This document shows positions 8,183 to 17,241 of a stretch of 50,867 nucleotides of DNA, piece by piece. The stretch covers positions 1 through 50,867 of the forward strand of contig JAUWMT010000017.1 in the NCBI GenBank assembly GCA_030613025.1. Reading direction: 5' to 3'. How positions within the stretch are numbered: the first letter of the stretch is position 1; each line of letters opens with the position of its first letter. This DNA comes from Candidatus Cloacimonadota bacterium (GTDB lineage: Bacteria; Cloacimonadota; Cloacimonadia; JGIOTU-2). The notes under the pieces are model-generated. The model saw nothing but the letters and a program-made list of their open reading frames with translations. It made no database searches and was not told where the DNA came from. Position numbers and translations under genes: made by a program.

Positions 8183-9403
8183 ATGAAAACTAAATTAATT
8201 TGCATTTCAGCAATTATGATAGCAATTTACATGTTCTCTTCTTCTGCCTTTGCAAATACAAATGAAAATTTACAAACAGTCGTAAAAGGCAATAACAGCT
8301 TCTGTTTTGACTTGTATCAGGAACTCAAGGGAGAAGAGGGTAACTTGTTTTTTTCACCCTACAGTATCTCCACTGCCCTCGCCATGACTTATGCAGGCGC
8401 AAGAGGGCAAACCGAAAAACAAATGGCACAGGTCTTGCATTTTTCTTTAACGCAAGAACTTCTGCATCCCGCGTTTTCTAAACTCCAGTCAGATTTGAAT
8501 AGGATTCAGAAAAAAGGAGACGTGCAACTCAATATAGCAAACTCATTGTGGGCTCAAAAAAGTTTTCAATTTCTGGACACCTTCATCGATCTGAACAAAA
8601 AATACTATGGCGCCGGTTTGTATTTTGTTGATTTTATCACAAAGAGAGAAGCTGCACGAAAGAAAATAAATGACTGGGTGGAAAAGAAAACTCATGATAA
8701 GATCAAAGAATTGATAAAACCGCCAATGCTCGATTCGTTAACACGATTGGTTCTGTGCAATGCGATCTATTTCAAGGGTAACTGGCTCAGCCAATTCGAC
8801 TCAACAAAAACTACGAAAACAGATTTTTATGTTTCCCCTGACAAAACCATCAAAGTTCCCATGATGAGCCAAAGATCAGATTTCAGATATAAAGATTTTG
8901 ATAAGTTTTGTGCTTTAGAATTGCCCTATGACGGTAATGATCTATCAATGATCATATTTTTGCCCAATGAAATTGATGGCTTAGATGAATTTGAAAAAGA
9001 TTTAACAAACGATACGGTAAAAATCTGGATTGATGAACTTATGGGAAGCCATGAATCAGAAGTTTTAGTCAGTATTCCTAAATTTAAAACTACCTGTGAA
9101 TTTGAGTTATCTAACACACTTTATGGTATGGGAATGCCGAGTGCTTTTTCACTTCCTCCGGCTGATTTTTCCGGAATGACCGGAACAAAAGATCTTTTTA
9201 TAAGCAAGGTAATTCACAAAGCTTATGTTGATGTAAATGAAGAAGGCACGGAAGCTGCTGCAGCAACGGCAGTAGTTATGATGAAAAGTGTAGCTGTAAA
9301 GCCGTTGATTTTTCGGGCAGATCACCCCTTTGTATTTTTGATCCGGGAAAACCAAACAGGGAGTATTTTATTTATCGGCAGAATTATTGATCCGACAGAG
9401 TAA
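8183..9403 (+). CDS. exported serpin (serine protease inhibitor)
   Basis: A 406-residue serpin. It starts at the ATG at 8183, which has AGGAG upstream, and begins with a signal peptide (hydrophobic to about residue 22, AFA-NT). The serpin fold is clear: NLFFSPYSISTALAMTYAGA, then LCNAIYFKGNW, then FRADHPFVFLIRE and a final FIGRIIDPTE. The reactive-centre hinge VNEEGTEAAAATAV has the small residues needed for loop insertion, so it should be inhibitory. The scissile bond lies in or near the stretch MMKSVA; the loop length makes the exact P1 uncertain. It probably protects the cell from proteases in its surroundings. Not obviously linked to the adjacent toxin-antitoxin genes. Confidence 0.95.
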   Translation: MKTKLICISAIMIAIYMFSSSAFANTNENLQTVVKGNNSFCFDLYQELKGEEGNLFFSPYSISTALAMTYAGARGQTEKQMAQVLHFSLTQELLHPAFSKLQSDLNRIQKKGDVQLNIANSLWAQKSFQFLDTFIDLNKKYYGAGLYFVDFITKREAARKKINDWVEKKTHDKIKELIKPPMLDSLTRLVLCNAIYFKGNWLSQFDSTKTTKTDFYVSPDKTIKVPMMSQRSDFRYKDFDKFCALELPYDGNDLSMIIFLPNEIDGLDEFEKDLTNDTVKIWIDELMGSHESEVLVSIPKFKTTCEFELSNTLYGMGMPSAFSLPPADFSGMTGTKDLFISKVIHKAYVDVNEEGTEAAAATAVVMMKSVAVKPLIFRADHPFVFLIRENQTGSILFIGRIIDPTE

Positions 9404-9474
9404 ACTTGACATGAAGATCCTGCTTCAAACAATTGACACCAAAGGCAATAAAGTGTCAAACGTTGGAGGCAGGT

Positions 9475-10239
9475 TTGAATAATGAAAAAAAGATAATAAC
9501 AAGGGAAATAAAGAAGAAATATTCATCTTCAGAAATTATTACTCGTAAGGATTTATATGATTTTCTGGAGCAGAACTTTTTTCCCGATCTTAAAGAAACG
9601 ACCTTTCGTTGGCGTGTATATGAACTAAAAAAAAGGAACGTCATTGTATCTGTGAAGCGGGGAGTGTATAAGTTATCAGATCATAAAAATGTTTATTGTC
9701 CAAATCTAAACTCAAACATTATAAAGATGAATCGTTTGCTGTTAAGACAATATAATGATCTTACATACTGCATCTGGGAATCAAATTGGTTGAACGAGTT
9801 CGCAAGACACCAAGCCGCAAGGAAGATTATATTTGTGGAAGTAGAAAAGGATTTGGTAAAATCTATATTTAACCTTTTGCTCGACAGCTCATATAAAAAT
9901 GTGTTTATAGAACCGGACAGATTTATTTCTCAAACCTATGTGTCGGAAAATCAAACCTCGATTATCGTAAAATCTTTAATTTCAAAATCACCGGTTCACT
10001 CTGTTACAAATGTCAAGGTCCCCAAGTTGGAAAAAATGTTGGTCGATCTCTTCTCTGATGATATATATCTGGTTGCCTACAAAGGACATGAACAAACAGT
10101 TATTTTTGAAAATGCGTTCGATGAGTATCAGATTAATTTATCTAACCTTATCAACTATAGCCGTAGAAGAAAAAGAGATAAACAACTCACGGACTTCCTG
10201 ATAAAGAATTTGAATTTTGTGAAGGAATTGATGAGATGA
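9475..10239 (+). CDS. AbiEi-like antitoxin (DUF6577-type)
   Basis: A 254-residue protein with an N-terminal winged-helix region (TFRWRVYELKKRNVIVSVKR, then GVYKL) and a longer C-terminal domain, as in AbiEi-type antitoxins and the DUF6577 group. The frame is open to a TTG at 9433, but the TTG at 9475 has GGAGG at 9465-9469, five bases upstream, and is preferred. Its TGA overlaps the toxin ATG in an ATGA junction, which ensures coupled translation. Family members repress their own operon and neutralise the downstream nucleotidyltransferase without binding it. The assignment rests mainly on the pairing with the toxin gene. Confidence 0.75.
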   Translation: MNNEKKIITREIKKKYSSSEIITRKDLYDFLEQNFFPDLKETTFRWRVYELKKRNVIVSVKRGVYKLSDHKNVYCPNLNSNIIKMNRLLLRQYNDLTYCIWESNWLNEFARHQAARKIIFVEVEKDLVKSIFNLLLDSSYKNVFIEPDRFISQTYVSENQTSIIVKSLISKSPVHSVTNVKVPKLEKMLVDLFSDDIYLVAYKGHEQTVIFENAFDEYQINLSNLINYSRRRKRDKQLTDFLIKNLNFVKELMR

Positions 10240-11312
10240 TTAAACCAAATTCATTTAGTAGAGAGTGGATAGATAATTTAAGAAACAAAAAGAAGAAAAT
10301 AGATCCCACGCTTTGTGAAAAAATGATCAGAGCGTTAGGTCTTTTAGAGCAATTGATTGTAAATAAACTGGAATTTGTTTTCAAAGGTGGAACTTCCCTT
10401 ATTTTGCTTATTGAAGAACCGCAAAGATTTTCAATCGATATTGATATTAATGTACAAGAATCGAAGGAAAACCTGATTGAAATTTTAGATCAAATAAATT
10501 CAACAAATCTATTCAAATACTATAAAGAAAAAAAGAGAAAAGATAGAGGAGTTCCTAAAGCTCATTTTTACTTTTACTATGACTCGGTTGTGAACAATAG
10601 GGAAAATTACATAATGCTTGATATTCTCTTCGATGAGCATTCATATCCTGAAATAGTTAAAACTCCCATCCAGTCATTTTGGATTGATACTGATGATGAT
10701 ATTCAATACGTTAAAACACCAAGCATTGATTCGATCCTTGGCGACAAGCTCACTGTCTTTGCTCCTCATACTACCGGAATAAAATATGGGATTGGTAAAT
10801 CGATGGAAATGATAAAACAACTTTTTGATATTTGGAGATTATTCGATCATATTGAGAATATGAAGGTTGTATCCACTTCTTTTAAAAATACTGCCGATAA
10901 AGAATTGAGCTATAGGAATTCAGGTAAGACCTATAGGGATGTTTTACAGGATATTGTTGATACAACCTTAATCGTCTCCAAATTCCCAGGCGGGAAAGAA
11001 ACTGATCCTCCCGAACTTGAGGAACTTTGGAGCGGAATGGATCGTTTTAAAGGATTCCCAATCGACATACGCTTCAGGATGGATGATGCCATACTTGCCG
11101 GGGCAAGAGCAGCTTACCTCGCTGTAAAAATATTGAATGAAGATTATAGCAAGATTGAAAGGTTTGCGGGGAAGATACGATATGAAGAAGCGGATTTCCC
11201 TGAAAACTATCAACATTTGAAAAAAATTCAACGCAGATTGCCGGAAGCATATTTTTATTGGCGCAAAACTTTTGAACAATTACATAATAGGTCTCAAAGT
11301 TTATTTGGATAG
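10236..11312 (+). CDS. AbiEii/AbiGii-family nucleotidyltransferase toxin
   Basis: A 358-residue toxin of type IV toxin-antitoxin systems. The nucleotidyltransferase signature is complete: FKGGTSLILLI near residue 48, then RFSIDIDINV near residue 67 with the metal-binding Asp pair. A further LDILFDE lies near residue 128 and LGDKLTVFAPHTTG near residue 168. AbiEii proteins transfer nucleotides to RNA (tRNA in studied homologues) and arrest growth, often in phage defence. It is coupled to the preceding gene by an ATGA overlap. AT-rich codon use and flanking repeats suggest mobility. Confidence 0.88.
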   Translation: MIKPNSFSREWIDNLRNKKKKIDPTLCEKMIRALGLLEQLIVNKLEFVFKGGTSLILLIEEPQRFSIDIDINVQESKENLIEILDQINSTNLFKYYKEKKRKDRGVPKAHFYFYYDSVVNNRENYIMLDILFDEHSYPEIVKTPIQSFWIDTDDDIQYVKTPSIDSILGDKLTVFAPHTTGIKYGIGKSMEMIKQLFDIWRLFDHIENMKVVSTSFKNTADKELSYRNSGKTYRDVLQDIVDTTLIVSKFPGGKETDPPELEELWSGMDRFKGFPIDIRFRMDDAILAGARAAYLAVKILNEDYSKIERFAGKIRYEEADFPENYQHLKKIQRRLPEAYFYWRKTFEQLHNRSQSLFG

Positions 11313-11508
11313 AGACGGGTTTATCCTGTCGGGATATGAGTTGTTTTGAGTAAATAAACCCTTCGACTGGTCTACGTTAAGCTCTGCTTCGACAAGCAAT
11401 CTCGGGGTGCCAATTGCTTTCTTTATTTTTTGTATAATCTTCTCTGTAGTCTCAGTGCTCTCTGTGGTTGGATTCTTTTTTTTTCACTCAGCTAGCATTG
11501 GTAAAATA
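11313..11508. repeat. spacer with dispersed repeats
   Basis: GACGGGTTTATCC at 11314-11326, followed by TCGGG, repeats 7128-7140 in the same orientation. An inverted repeat AAGCAAT/ATTGCTT surrounds about 11389-11421. CTTCGAC occurs twice near 11360-11385. At 11439-11470 lies the reverse complement of the CCACAGAGAGC-type sequence seen at 3877-3898. No gene is present. Confidence 0.6.
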
Positions 11509-12315
11509 CTAAAATGTAAAAGAAATTGAAAATCCCAGAGGTAGTGGATTTATTGTCAGATTGTTTTGATCCTTTTCAGCATGAAGAGAAACGATCTTTT
11601 TCGTAATAACATGGCTTAGTATAGCACCAACAAACACATCAGAAACCCAGTGTTTGTTCTTATACACTCTTGAAAAAGCCGTACCTGCAGCGAGTGTGTA
11701 AGATATGATGCCGACAATAGGTTTGTCCGAAAATTCTTCGGCAAGAACAGTCGCCCAGCTAAAGGCAACAGCAGCATGTCCCGAAGGAAAAGCAATGTTG
11801 TGAGAGGAAAAAGATACTCCATCCCAGATGTCGGGAGAGTCCGAAGCTGAAGGGCGATGCCGGTGTGTGAGAAATTTTAATCCGGTAACTGTTACTCCCA
11901 CAACTGCAAAACTTTCGAGCATTTCAAGAGCAATTCTCCGCGCTTTCTCATCATTTGCAATGTGTCCGTAACAATATAATACCGCTTCTGCAGGAAGTAC
12001 AAAATACCCGTTGCCAAGGTAGTTAGTTGCATCGGTCAAAGAGGTGAGAAAATCTGTTTTATGCTCCTGCACAAAATCGTGCGTCTGCCGATCATAGGCA
12101 TAGAGCAAAATAGCCGATCCGGTGAAGATGCCGGCTTTCAGCCAATCTCCCGATTCCCAGTGCAAAGGAGATTTGAATACTTCAATGGTATTATCGAAGG
12201 CATCAGAAACGAATGTCGGATTTAAATAATAGTCATGCTCTTGTGCTTGAAGCATCGAGGAGGAGAGAAAAATGAGTGTCGAAAGGATCATTATAACTAC
12301 TATCAAATCAAGCAT
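11509..12315 (-). CDS. PAP2 family membrane phosphatase
   Basis: A type 2 phosphatidic acid phosphatase with all three motifs: KFLTHRHRP (KX6RP), FPSGHAAVAFS (PSGH) and SRVYKNKHWVSDV (SRX5HX3D). Such enzymes remove phosphate from lipid phosphates, for example undecaprenyl pyrophosphate or phosphatidate, at the membrane. The frame stays open to 12417, but that extension reads through the REP hairpin at 12352-12381. I choose the ATG at 12315, which gives a 268-residue protein beginning with a hydrophobic signal segment (MLDLIVVIMILSTLIFLSS). A C-terminal FSISFTF resembles an outer-membrane strand, but this is weak. Confidence 0.9.
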   Translation of the reverse strand: MLDLIVVIMILSTLIFLSSSMLQAQEHDYYLNPTFVSDAFDNTIEVFKSPLHWESGDWLKAGIFTGSAILLYAYDRQTHDFVQEHKTDFLTSLTDATNYLGNGYFVLPAEAVLYCYGHIANDEKARRIALEMLESFAVVGVTVTGLKFLTHRHRPSASDSPDIWDGVSFSSHNIAFPSGHAAVAFSWATVLAEEFSDKPIVGIISYTLAAGTAFSRVYKNKHWVSDVFVGAILSHVITKKIVSLHAEKDQNNLTINPLPLGFSISFTF

Positions 12316-12351
12316 CGAATGGTGCAACACACAAATAGGATTTGGCTTATT

Positions 12352-12381
12352 ATTGCGTTCCCAAAGTGGGCTTTGGGAACG
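12352..12381. repeat. REP-like hairpin
   Basis: Perfect 11-bp stem CGTTCCCAAAG (12356-12366) and CTTTGGGAACG (12371-12381) with loop TGGG. The segment 12352-12370 is the exact reverse complement of 29-47. It sits between queA and the chosen start of the PAP2 gene. Confidence 0.85.
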
Positions 12382-12419
12382 AGAATACATTTGATTTAAA
12401 ACTATACTTCTTTTCATAA

Positions 12420-13451
12420 CTATAAAATCAGCATTGCATCGCCGTAGCTGTAAAATCTGAAATTATCTTCGATCGCTCTTTGATATGCTTTCATGATAAG
12501 TTCGTACCCTGCAAAAGCAGATACAAGCATCAAAAGGGTCGACCTTGGCAAATGAAAATTCGTTATCAATTTATCTACTATTTGAAAAGAATATCCCGGG
12601 TAAATAAAGATATCCGTATGCTTATTCCCGGATACAATATGCCTTCCTTCTGCAAAACTTTCAAGCGTACGCACGCTGGTAGTGCCGACGGCTACAATGT
12701 TTTTCTTGTTTGCAAGAGCATCATTAATTTTTTCTGCTTCTATATCTGTGATCGAGCAGTACTCGGTATGCATTGTATGATCTTCGATGTGCTCAACCAT
12801 GACCGGACGGAAAGTGTCAAGCCCAATACGCAGGTTGACTTTTGCAGAGGAAATTCCATTTGATTCCAAAGCATTAAGTAATTGCGGTGTGAAGTGCAAA
12901 CCCGCAGTGGGAGCTGCGACCGATCCCTGCTTATATGCAAAAACAGTCTGATAACGCTCGGCATCCAGCTCGGTTGCTTCTCTTTTTATGTATGGCGGAA
13001 GGGGAACCTTGCCGATCTTATCAATGATCTGAAAAAAATCTCCATCATAAGAAAACCGGATTAGCCGCTCGCCCTTGTCTCCCCATTCAATAATTTTGCC
13101 TTTCAGGATTTCGCCAAGGATCATCTCCGAACCGATCTTCAGGCGTCGTCCGGGTTTCACAAGACATTTCCACGTAAGGTCATCAACCTGCTCAAGAAGC
13201 AGGACTTCGATCTTACCTCCGGTAGGTTTTTTGCCGACAAGCCGCGCAGGAATGACTTTCGTTTCATTCACAACAAGAAGATCATTCGAATCCAGATAAT
13301 TTAATATATTTTTAAAAACATCGATCGAGATCGAATTTTCTTTTCTTTTCACGATCATCAGTTTGGATTCTTCCCTCTTTTTCGAAGGATATTGCGCAAT
13401 CATTCCCTCGGGAAGTACATAGTCAAAATCAGAAACAGTATAATTTCCCAT
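12420..13451 (-). CDS. queA: S-adenosylmethionine:tRNA ribosyltransferase-isomerase
   Basis: QueA transfers and isomerises the ribosyl part of SAM onto 7-aminomethyl-7-deazaguanine in tRNA, giving epoxyqueuosine. The 343-residue length is standard. Recognised signatures are the N-terminal SDFDYVLPEGMIAQYP, the basic segment around LVVNETKVIPARL, AAPTAGLHFT in the middle and FHLPRSTLLMLVSAFAG near the end. It lies 3 bp downstream of the DUF3108 gene and forms a minus-strand run with it and the DinG-like helicase. Confidence 0.97.
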   Translation of the reverse strand: MGNYTVSDFDYVLPEGMIAQYPSKKREESKLMIVKRKENSISIDVFKNILNYLDSNDLLVVNETKVIPARLVGKKPTGGKIEVLLLEQVDDLTWKCLVKPGRRLKIGSEMILGEILKGKIIEWGDKGERLIRFSYDGDFFQIIDKIGKVPLPPYIKREATELDAERYQTVFAYKQGSVAAPTAGLHFTPQLLNALESNGISSAKVNLRIGLDTFRPVMVEHIEDHTMHTEYCSITDIEAEKINDALANKKNIVAVGTTSVRTLESFAEGRHIVSGNKHTDIFIYPGYSFQIVDKLITNFHLPRSTLLMLVSAFAGYELIMKAYQRAIEDNFRFYSYGDAMLIL

Positions 13452-13454
13452 GAA

Positions 13455-14231
13455 CTAATTATTAGTGCTCAATCCTGTATTCTCAGCATCTTTCAAGGAC
13501 AAAGTAAAATTTCCATATTTTATTTTTATGACCAGTTTTGCCGGTATTTTGTATTCATCATCAGTAACCCAGATGTCCATCACTATCGAGGTTCTTTTCT
13601 GTGACACTTCAGGAATGATCGGAATGATCTTGAAGCATTCCTTTTCGCCGAAAATCGTATTCAGTATTTCTTTCTTCTCTACGAGCAGTTTTACGGGATG
13701 ATTATCTCCATCGAGACTGATATTTAAATGAAGAGTGTCGCCGACGACAAGTTCCTGCAAACGTACCCAGTATATGATGGTATAGGTATCCTGAGGATCG
13801 ACAAGCGAAGTGCTCTGTTTTTTTATTTGTTCGCCTTTTTTGTACGTTACATAATAGTAGGTCGTATCTTCAGGAAAGTAGTAATGAATGCGGTATTGTT
13901 TCCAGCTTCCTTCTGAGATCCTTTTGATGAATTTGCGAACAACAAATTGCTCTTTATCCCAGTAGGATTCTGTTTCATCACGTATCTTATACACAAGATC
14001 AAAGACAGAATTTGTTCTCGATAATGTCTTGATAAGGTAGCAGGGATGACCCATAATTTCACCGCCATCTTTAAGAGACATGGTAAAAGTACCGGCGTTT
14101 ATGATACCGAAGTTCGTACTGTAAATGAGCTTCTCGTCGATCTTAAAGGGTGATTTATCTTGAGCGTGAAGTAAGCTGAAAGACAGCAATATTAATAAGA
14201 AAATAGGGATGAGTATTTTTGTGATCTTCAA
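13455..14231 (-). CDS. DUF3108 domain-containing exported protein
   Basis: A 258-residue exported protein with a signal peptide (MKITKILIPIFLLILLSFS, cleavage after LHAQ). The mature part fits DUF3108: FKIDEKLIYSTNFGIINAGT at the start, then a beta-rich domain with WDKEQFVVRKF and a late VWVTDD-like segment (IWVTDDEYKIPAKL). The family has no established biochemical role; the fold resembles outer-envelope lipid-binding beta structures. TTG at 14231 is preferred over the TTG at 14246 because AGGAG at 14243-14239 is correctly spaced for it and the signal peptide then starts directly. Confidence 0.85.
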   Translation of the reverse strand: MKITKILIPIFLLILLSFSLLHAQDKSPFKIDEKLIYSTNFGIINAGTFTMSLKDGGEIMGHPCYLIKTLSRTNSVFDLVYKIRDETESYWDKEQFVVRKFIKRISEGSWKQYRIHYYFPEDTTYYYVTYKKGEQIKKQSTSLVDPQDTYTIIYWVRLQELVVGDTLHLNISLDGDNHPVKLLVEKKEILNTIFGEKECFKIIPIIPEVSQKRTSIVMDIWVTDDEYKIPAKLVIKIKYGNFTLSLKDAENTGLSTNN

Positions 14232-14257
14232 AATATATCTCCTCAATTTTTATGAGT

Positions 14258-17119
14258 TTATCTAAACCAGTTTGTAATATGATCTGTTATTTCCAGAGGA
14301 CTGGATACTCTATTTGGATGCAGAGGCATAACATTAATAAAATAACGACCGTAGTTTTTTTTAAAGATCCGTGAATCAAGTATGATAACAACGCCTTTAT
14401 CGGTTTTGTTCCTGATCAGGCGTCCGAAGCCCTGCTTGAAATGAAGCAATGAAATTGGCAGAGTGTAATGCAGAAATGAATTTTTTCCTTCCGCAGTGAG
14501 TTTGTCCAGATGTGCTTCCACAAGGGGTTCTGTCGGAACCAGGAATGGAAGCCGGAACAGGACGAGTATTTCCAGAGATTTACCCTGAACATCGACCCCT
14601 TCCCAAAAGCTTTTTGTGCCGAGCAAGACGGAATTCTCATCATTGCGAAAGATGTCGAGGATGGTTGTTCTGGAACCGCTTTTCCCCTGTGCGAGGAGAG
14701 TCATCTCACTCTTTATTGTCGAAGTAGAAAGCTCTGTATATGCAGCATCGAGGTCTTTGTAAGAGGTAAAAAGAACAAGCGTTCCCTTTTTGTGTGCGCT
14801 GAGAATTTCCTCTACCAATGAGATCGCCTGAGGTGTGAAGAAAGGGTCTTTGGGATTTGGAAGAAAGTCAGGAATGAGCACTTTCATCTGCTTGGGATAA
14901 TCAAAAGGAGAAGAGGCAATGTATTCCATAAGCCGGCTCTGCTCGACTTCTTCAAGACCGGTAAGATGCTTGTAGAATTTGAATTCCTGCCGTATTGCAA
15001 GGGTGGCGGAGGTTAGGATAGCTGTTTCAAGTCTATCCCAGAAATATTTAAAAAGCGGCTCTCTCACCTCGATGGGTGCACACACGATCGCCGAGCGAGG
15101 CATAAAATCCGGCTTGAAGGAATTGTCCGATGTCTCAAGCCAGAATGCATAGTTCTCGAAATCCGGATTGAATACATGCTCAAAGCAAACAATGAGTTCC
15201 ACGATCTGATTGATGCAGCCCTCGAGATCAGACATGTTCTGATCGTATTTGGGAAAGGTCTGGGGTTTCACATCGAGAAGAGCGGTATGCAATCTGGTAA
15301 GTTTTTTGTTTATCTCAGAAAGAGCACTGGAGATGTCTTCGAGGGGCACTTGTGCCGGTTTGAATACATCCAGATTTTGGAAACGAAGTTTCTTGTAACT
15401 TCCTCTTGTTAGTATGATCTGTGTCATGTATTGGAAAAAATCTTTGCCCTGAGACTCGATAGTATCTATTGGATCTTCGCATTCATCAAGAATGCTTTTA
15501 TATGTTTTCTTTTTCTCCTCATGCAATGTACTTTTTGTGAAACCGATCCGAAGGTTGTTTATGATACCATATTGAAATTCTCCCTTGGTGAGAAGCTTGC
15601 GTGTGATATTAAGAAGATCAGGCATTGTGATGGAAAATCCGAAATATATAGCAGCAGCATTAGGAAGATTGTGCGCCTCATCGATCACGAGATTGGTGTA
15701 ATTACCAAGTACGGAAAAATCATTTGTTGCATCTGAAAGAAGAAGTGCGTGATTGATTATCACGAGGTTCGCATTCTCTGCAAATTTACGGATCTTCATG
15801 ACAAAGCAATCTGCGTGATAGGGACATTTCCTACCGTGGCAAGAGGTGCCATCTGACGCAACCTTCGACCACAACCCACTTTGATAAGGTATGAAGGCGT
15901 GATTTTCTTCTACATCTCCGGTTTTGGTCATCGATGCCCAGATAATAAGATTGAGCAGGAATTTCATCTCATATTGCGTGAGGTATCCGTTTATGTCGGA
16001 AAGTACATTATACCATTTTCTCATGCAGAGGTAGTTTGATCTGCCTTTCATAAGCACTGCAGAGAACGTGAGTTCTGTGGTTTCCTGAATTGCAGGAATA
16101 TCTTTGAAAAAGAGCTGCTCCTGAAGGTTTTTTGTATTTGTCGAAATGATTATTCTCTGTTTGGAAAATTTTGAATAATAAATAGAGGGAATAAGATAGG
16201 CAAGTGATTTGCCGACGCCTGTCCCTGCTTCGATGAGAAGAATATTTCCTTCTTGATATGCTTCGGTAACCCAGGCAACCATATCAATCTGCCCTTTGCG
16301 ATATTCATACTTTCCGAAATTTTCTGCGAGTGAGCCGCCTTCTTCAAAAAGCTGCAAAATTTTGTTTTCATCAATAACCGCACCGGGAGGTTCACCCTTC
16401 TCGATATTTGAGATATAGTTCGGACTGGTGAAGAAGGGAATTTCCGGAATGCTCTGTGTTTGTCTTTGCAGATACATCTTTGTCAGATAGCCGAGTATCT
16501 TTTTTATATAATTCAGCATTGCATTTTGCTGAAATGCAAAGGATGCTATTTCCTCGACCTGCTTAACCAGCTTCAGGTCGATGTAGTTGATAATGAAATC
16601 TGTGATCGAGTGAAAAATTTCACCTGTTGCCTGCGCATCATTCTGTGCCCTGTGTGCCTGCTGATTGATGATGTCGAAATATTCCGCCACAGAGCCGAGA
16701 GAATGGGATTTCAGATGAGGGAGAAATATTCTGGAAAGATCAAGCGTGTCATAATATTTATTTTTGATTGGAGAAAGATTGCATTTGCCAAGAGATTCGT
16801 TCAAGAATCCGAGATCGAATCCGGCATTGTGAAAACAAAGCGTAGTGCTGCCGATGAATTCAATGAAATCCTGCATTGCCATCTTAAGGGAAGGTGCATT
16901 CACGAGGTCTTTATCAGCAATATGTGTGAGTACTTTTATCGCATCGGGCAGAGATTTGTTAATATGGATAAATGACTGAAAAGACCCGATCTTCTCGCCA
17001 TCTTTGAAATGGACAGCACCGATCTCGATCAAATCCTCTTTTGTCGCATCCAGACCGGTGGTTTCAGTGTCCACTGCGATGAATTCAAAAGTAGGATATC
17101 CTTTGTCTTTTTTTGCCAT
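14258..17119 (-). CDS. dinG: DnaQ-like exonuclease fused to DinG-family helicase
   Basis: A 953-residue two-part enzyme. Residues 1-180 are a DEDD 3'-5' exonuclease: FIAVDTETTGLD (Exo I), CFHNAGFDLGFL (Exo II) and AHRAQNDAQAT (Exo III, DEDDh type). Residues 250-953 are an XPD/DinG superfamily 2 helicase: Walker A EAGTGVGKSLAYLIP, DEAH box VIDEAHNLP, and motif VI QGFGRLIRNKTDKG. Cysteines in CMRKWYN and SCHGRKCPYHADCF are placed like the iron-sulphur ligands of DinG. The fusion resembles Firmicutes DinG, whose helicase activity is debated. Probable role in repair of damaged or RNA-containing DNA. Confidence 0.93.
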   Translation of the reverse strand: MAKKDKGYPTFEFIAVDTETTGLDATKEDLIEIGAVHFKDGEKIGSFQSFIHINKSLPDAIKVLTHIADKDLVNAPSLKMAMQDFIEFIGSTTLCFHNAGFDLGFLNESLGKCNLSPIKNKYYDTLDLSRIFLPHLKSHSLGSVAEYFDIINQQAHRAQNDAQATGEIFHSITDFIINYIDLKLVKQVEEIASFAFQQNAMLNYIKKILGYLTKMYLQRQTQSIPEIPFFTSPNYISNIEKGEPPGAVIDENKILQLFEEGGSLAENFGKYEYRKGQIDMVAWVTEAYQEGNILLIEAGTGVGKSLAYLIPSIYYSKFSKQRIIISTNTKNLQEQLFFKDIPAIQETTELTFSAVLMKGRSNYLCMRKWYNVLSDINGYLTQYEMKFLLNLIIWASMTKTGDVEENHAFIPYQSGLWSKVASDGTSCHGRKCPYHADCFVMKIRKFAENANLVIINHALLLSDATNDFSVLGNYTNLVIDEAHNLPNAAAIYFGFSITMPDLLNITRKLLTKGEFQYGIINNLRIGFTKSTLHEEKKKTYKSILDECEDPIDTIESQGKDFFQYMTQIILTRGSYKKLRFQNLDVFKPAQVPLEDISSALSEINKKLTRLHTALLDVKPQTFPKYDQNMSDLEGCINQIVELIVCFEHVFNPDFENYAFWLETSDNSFKPDFMPRSAIVCAPIEVREPLFKYFWDRLETAILTSATLAIRQEFKFYKHLTGLEEVEQSRLMEYIASSPFDYPKQMKVLIPDFLPNPKDPFFTPQAISLVEEILSAHKKGTLVLFTSYKDLDAAYTELSTSTIKSEMTLLAQGKSGSRTTILDIFRNDENSVLLGTKSFWEGVDVQGKSLEILVLFRLPFLVPTEPLVEAHLDKLTAEGKNSFLHYTLPISLLHFKQGFGRLIRNKTDKGVVIILDSRIFKKNYGRYFINVMPLHPNRVSSPLEITDHITNWFR

Positions 17120-17241
17120 ATTTTATTAACCTCGTGTGTGTAGAGAACCGAATATGGCGTGATCACGTCAAGCTAATTATGGAAAGTATCTTGTGCTATA
17201 ATTGTATTTCTGTGGATTGTTGTAATAATTTGAAATTGTAT

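Noticed and set aside
14510-14821. Plus-strand frames opposite the DinG helicase
   Set aside because: Shadows of a well-supported gene on the other strand.
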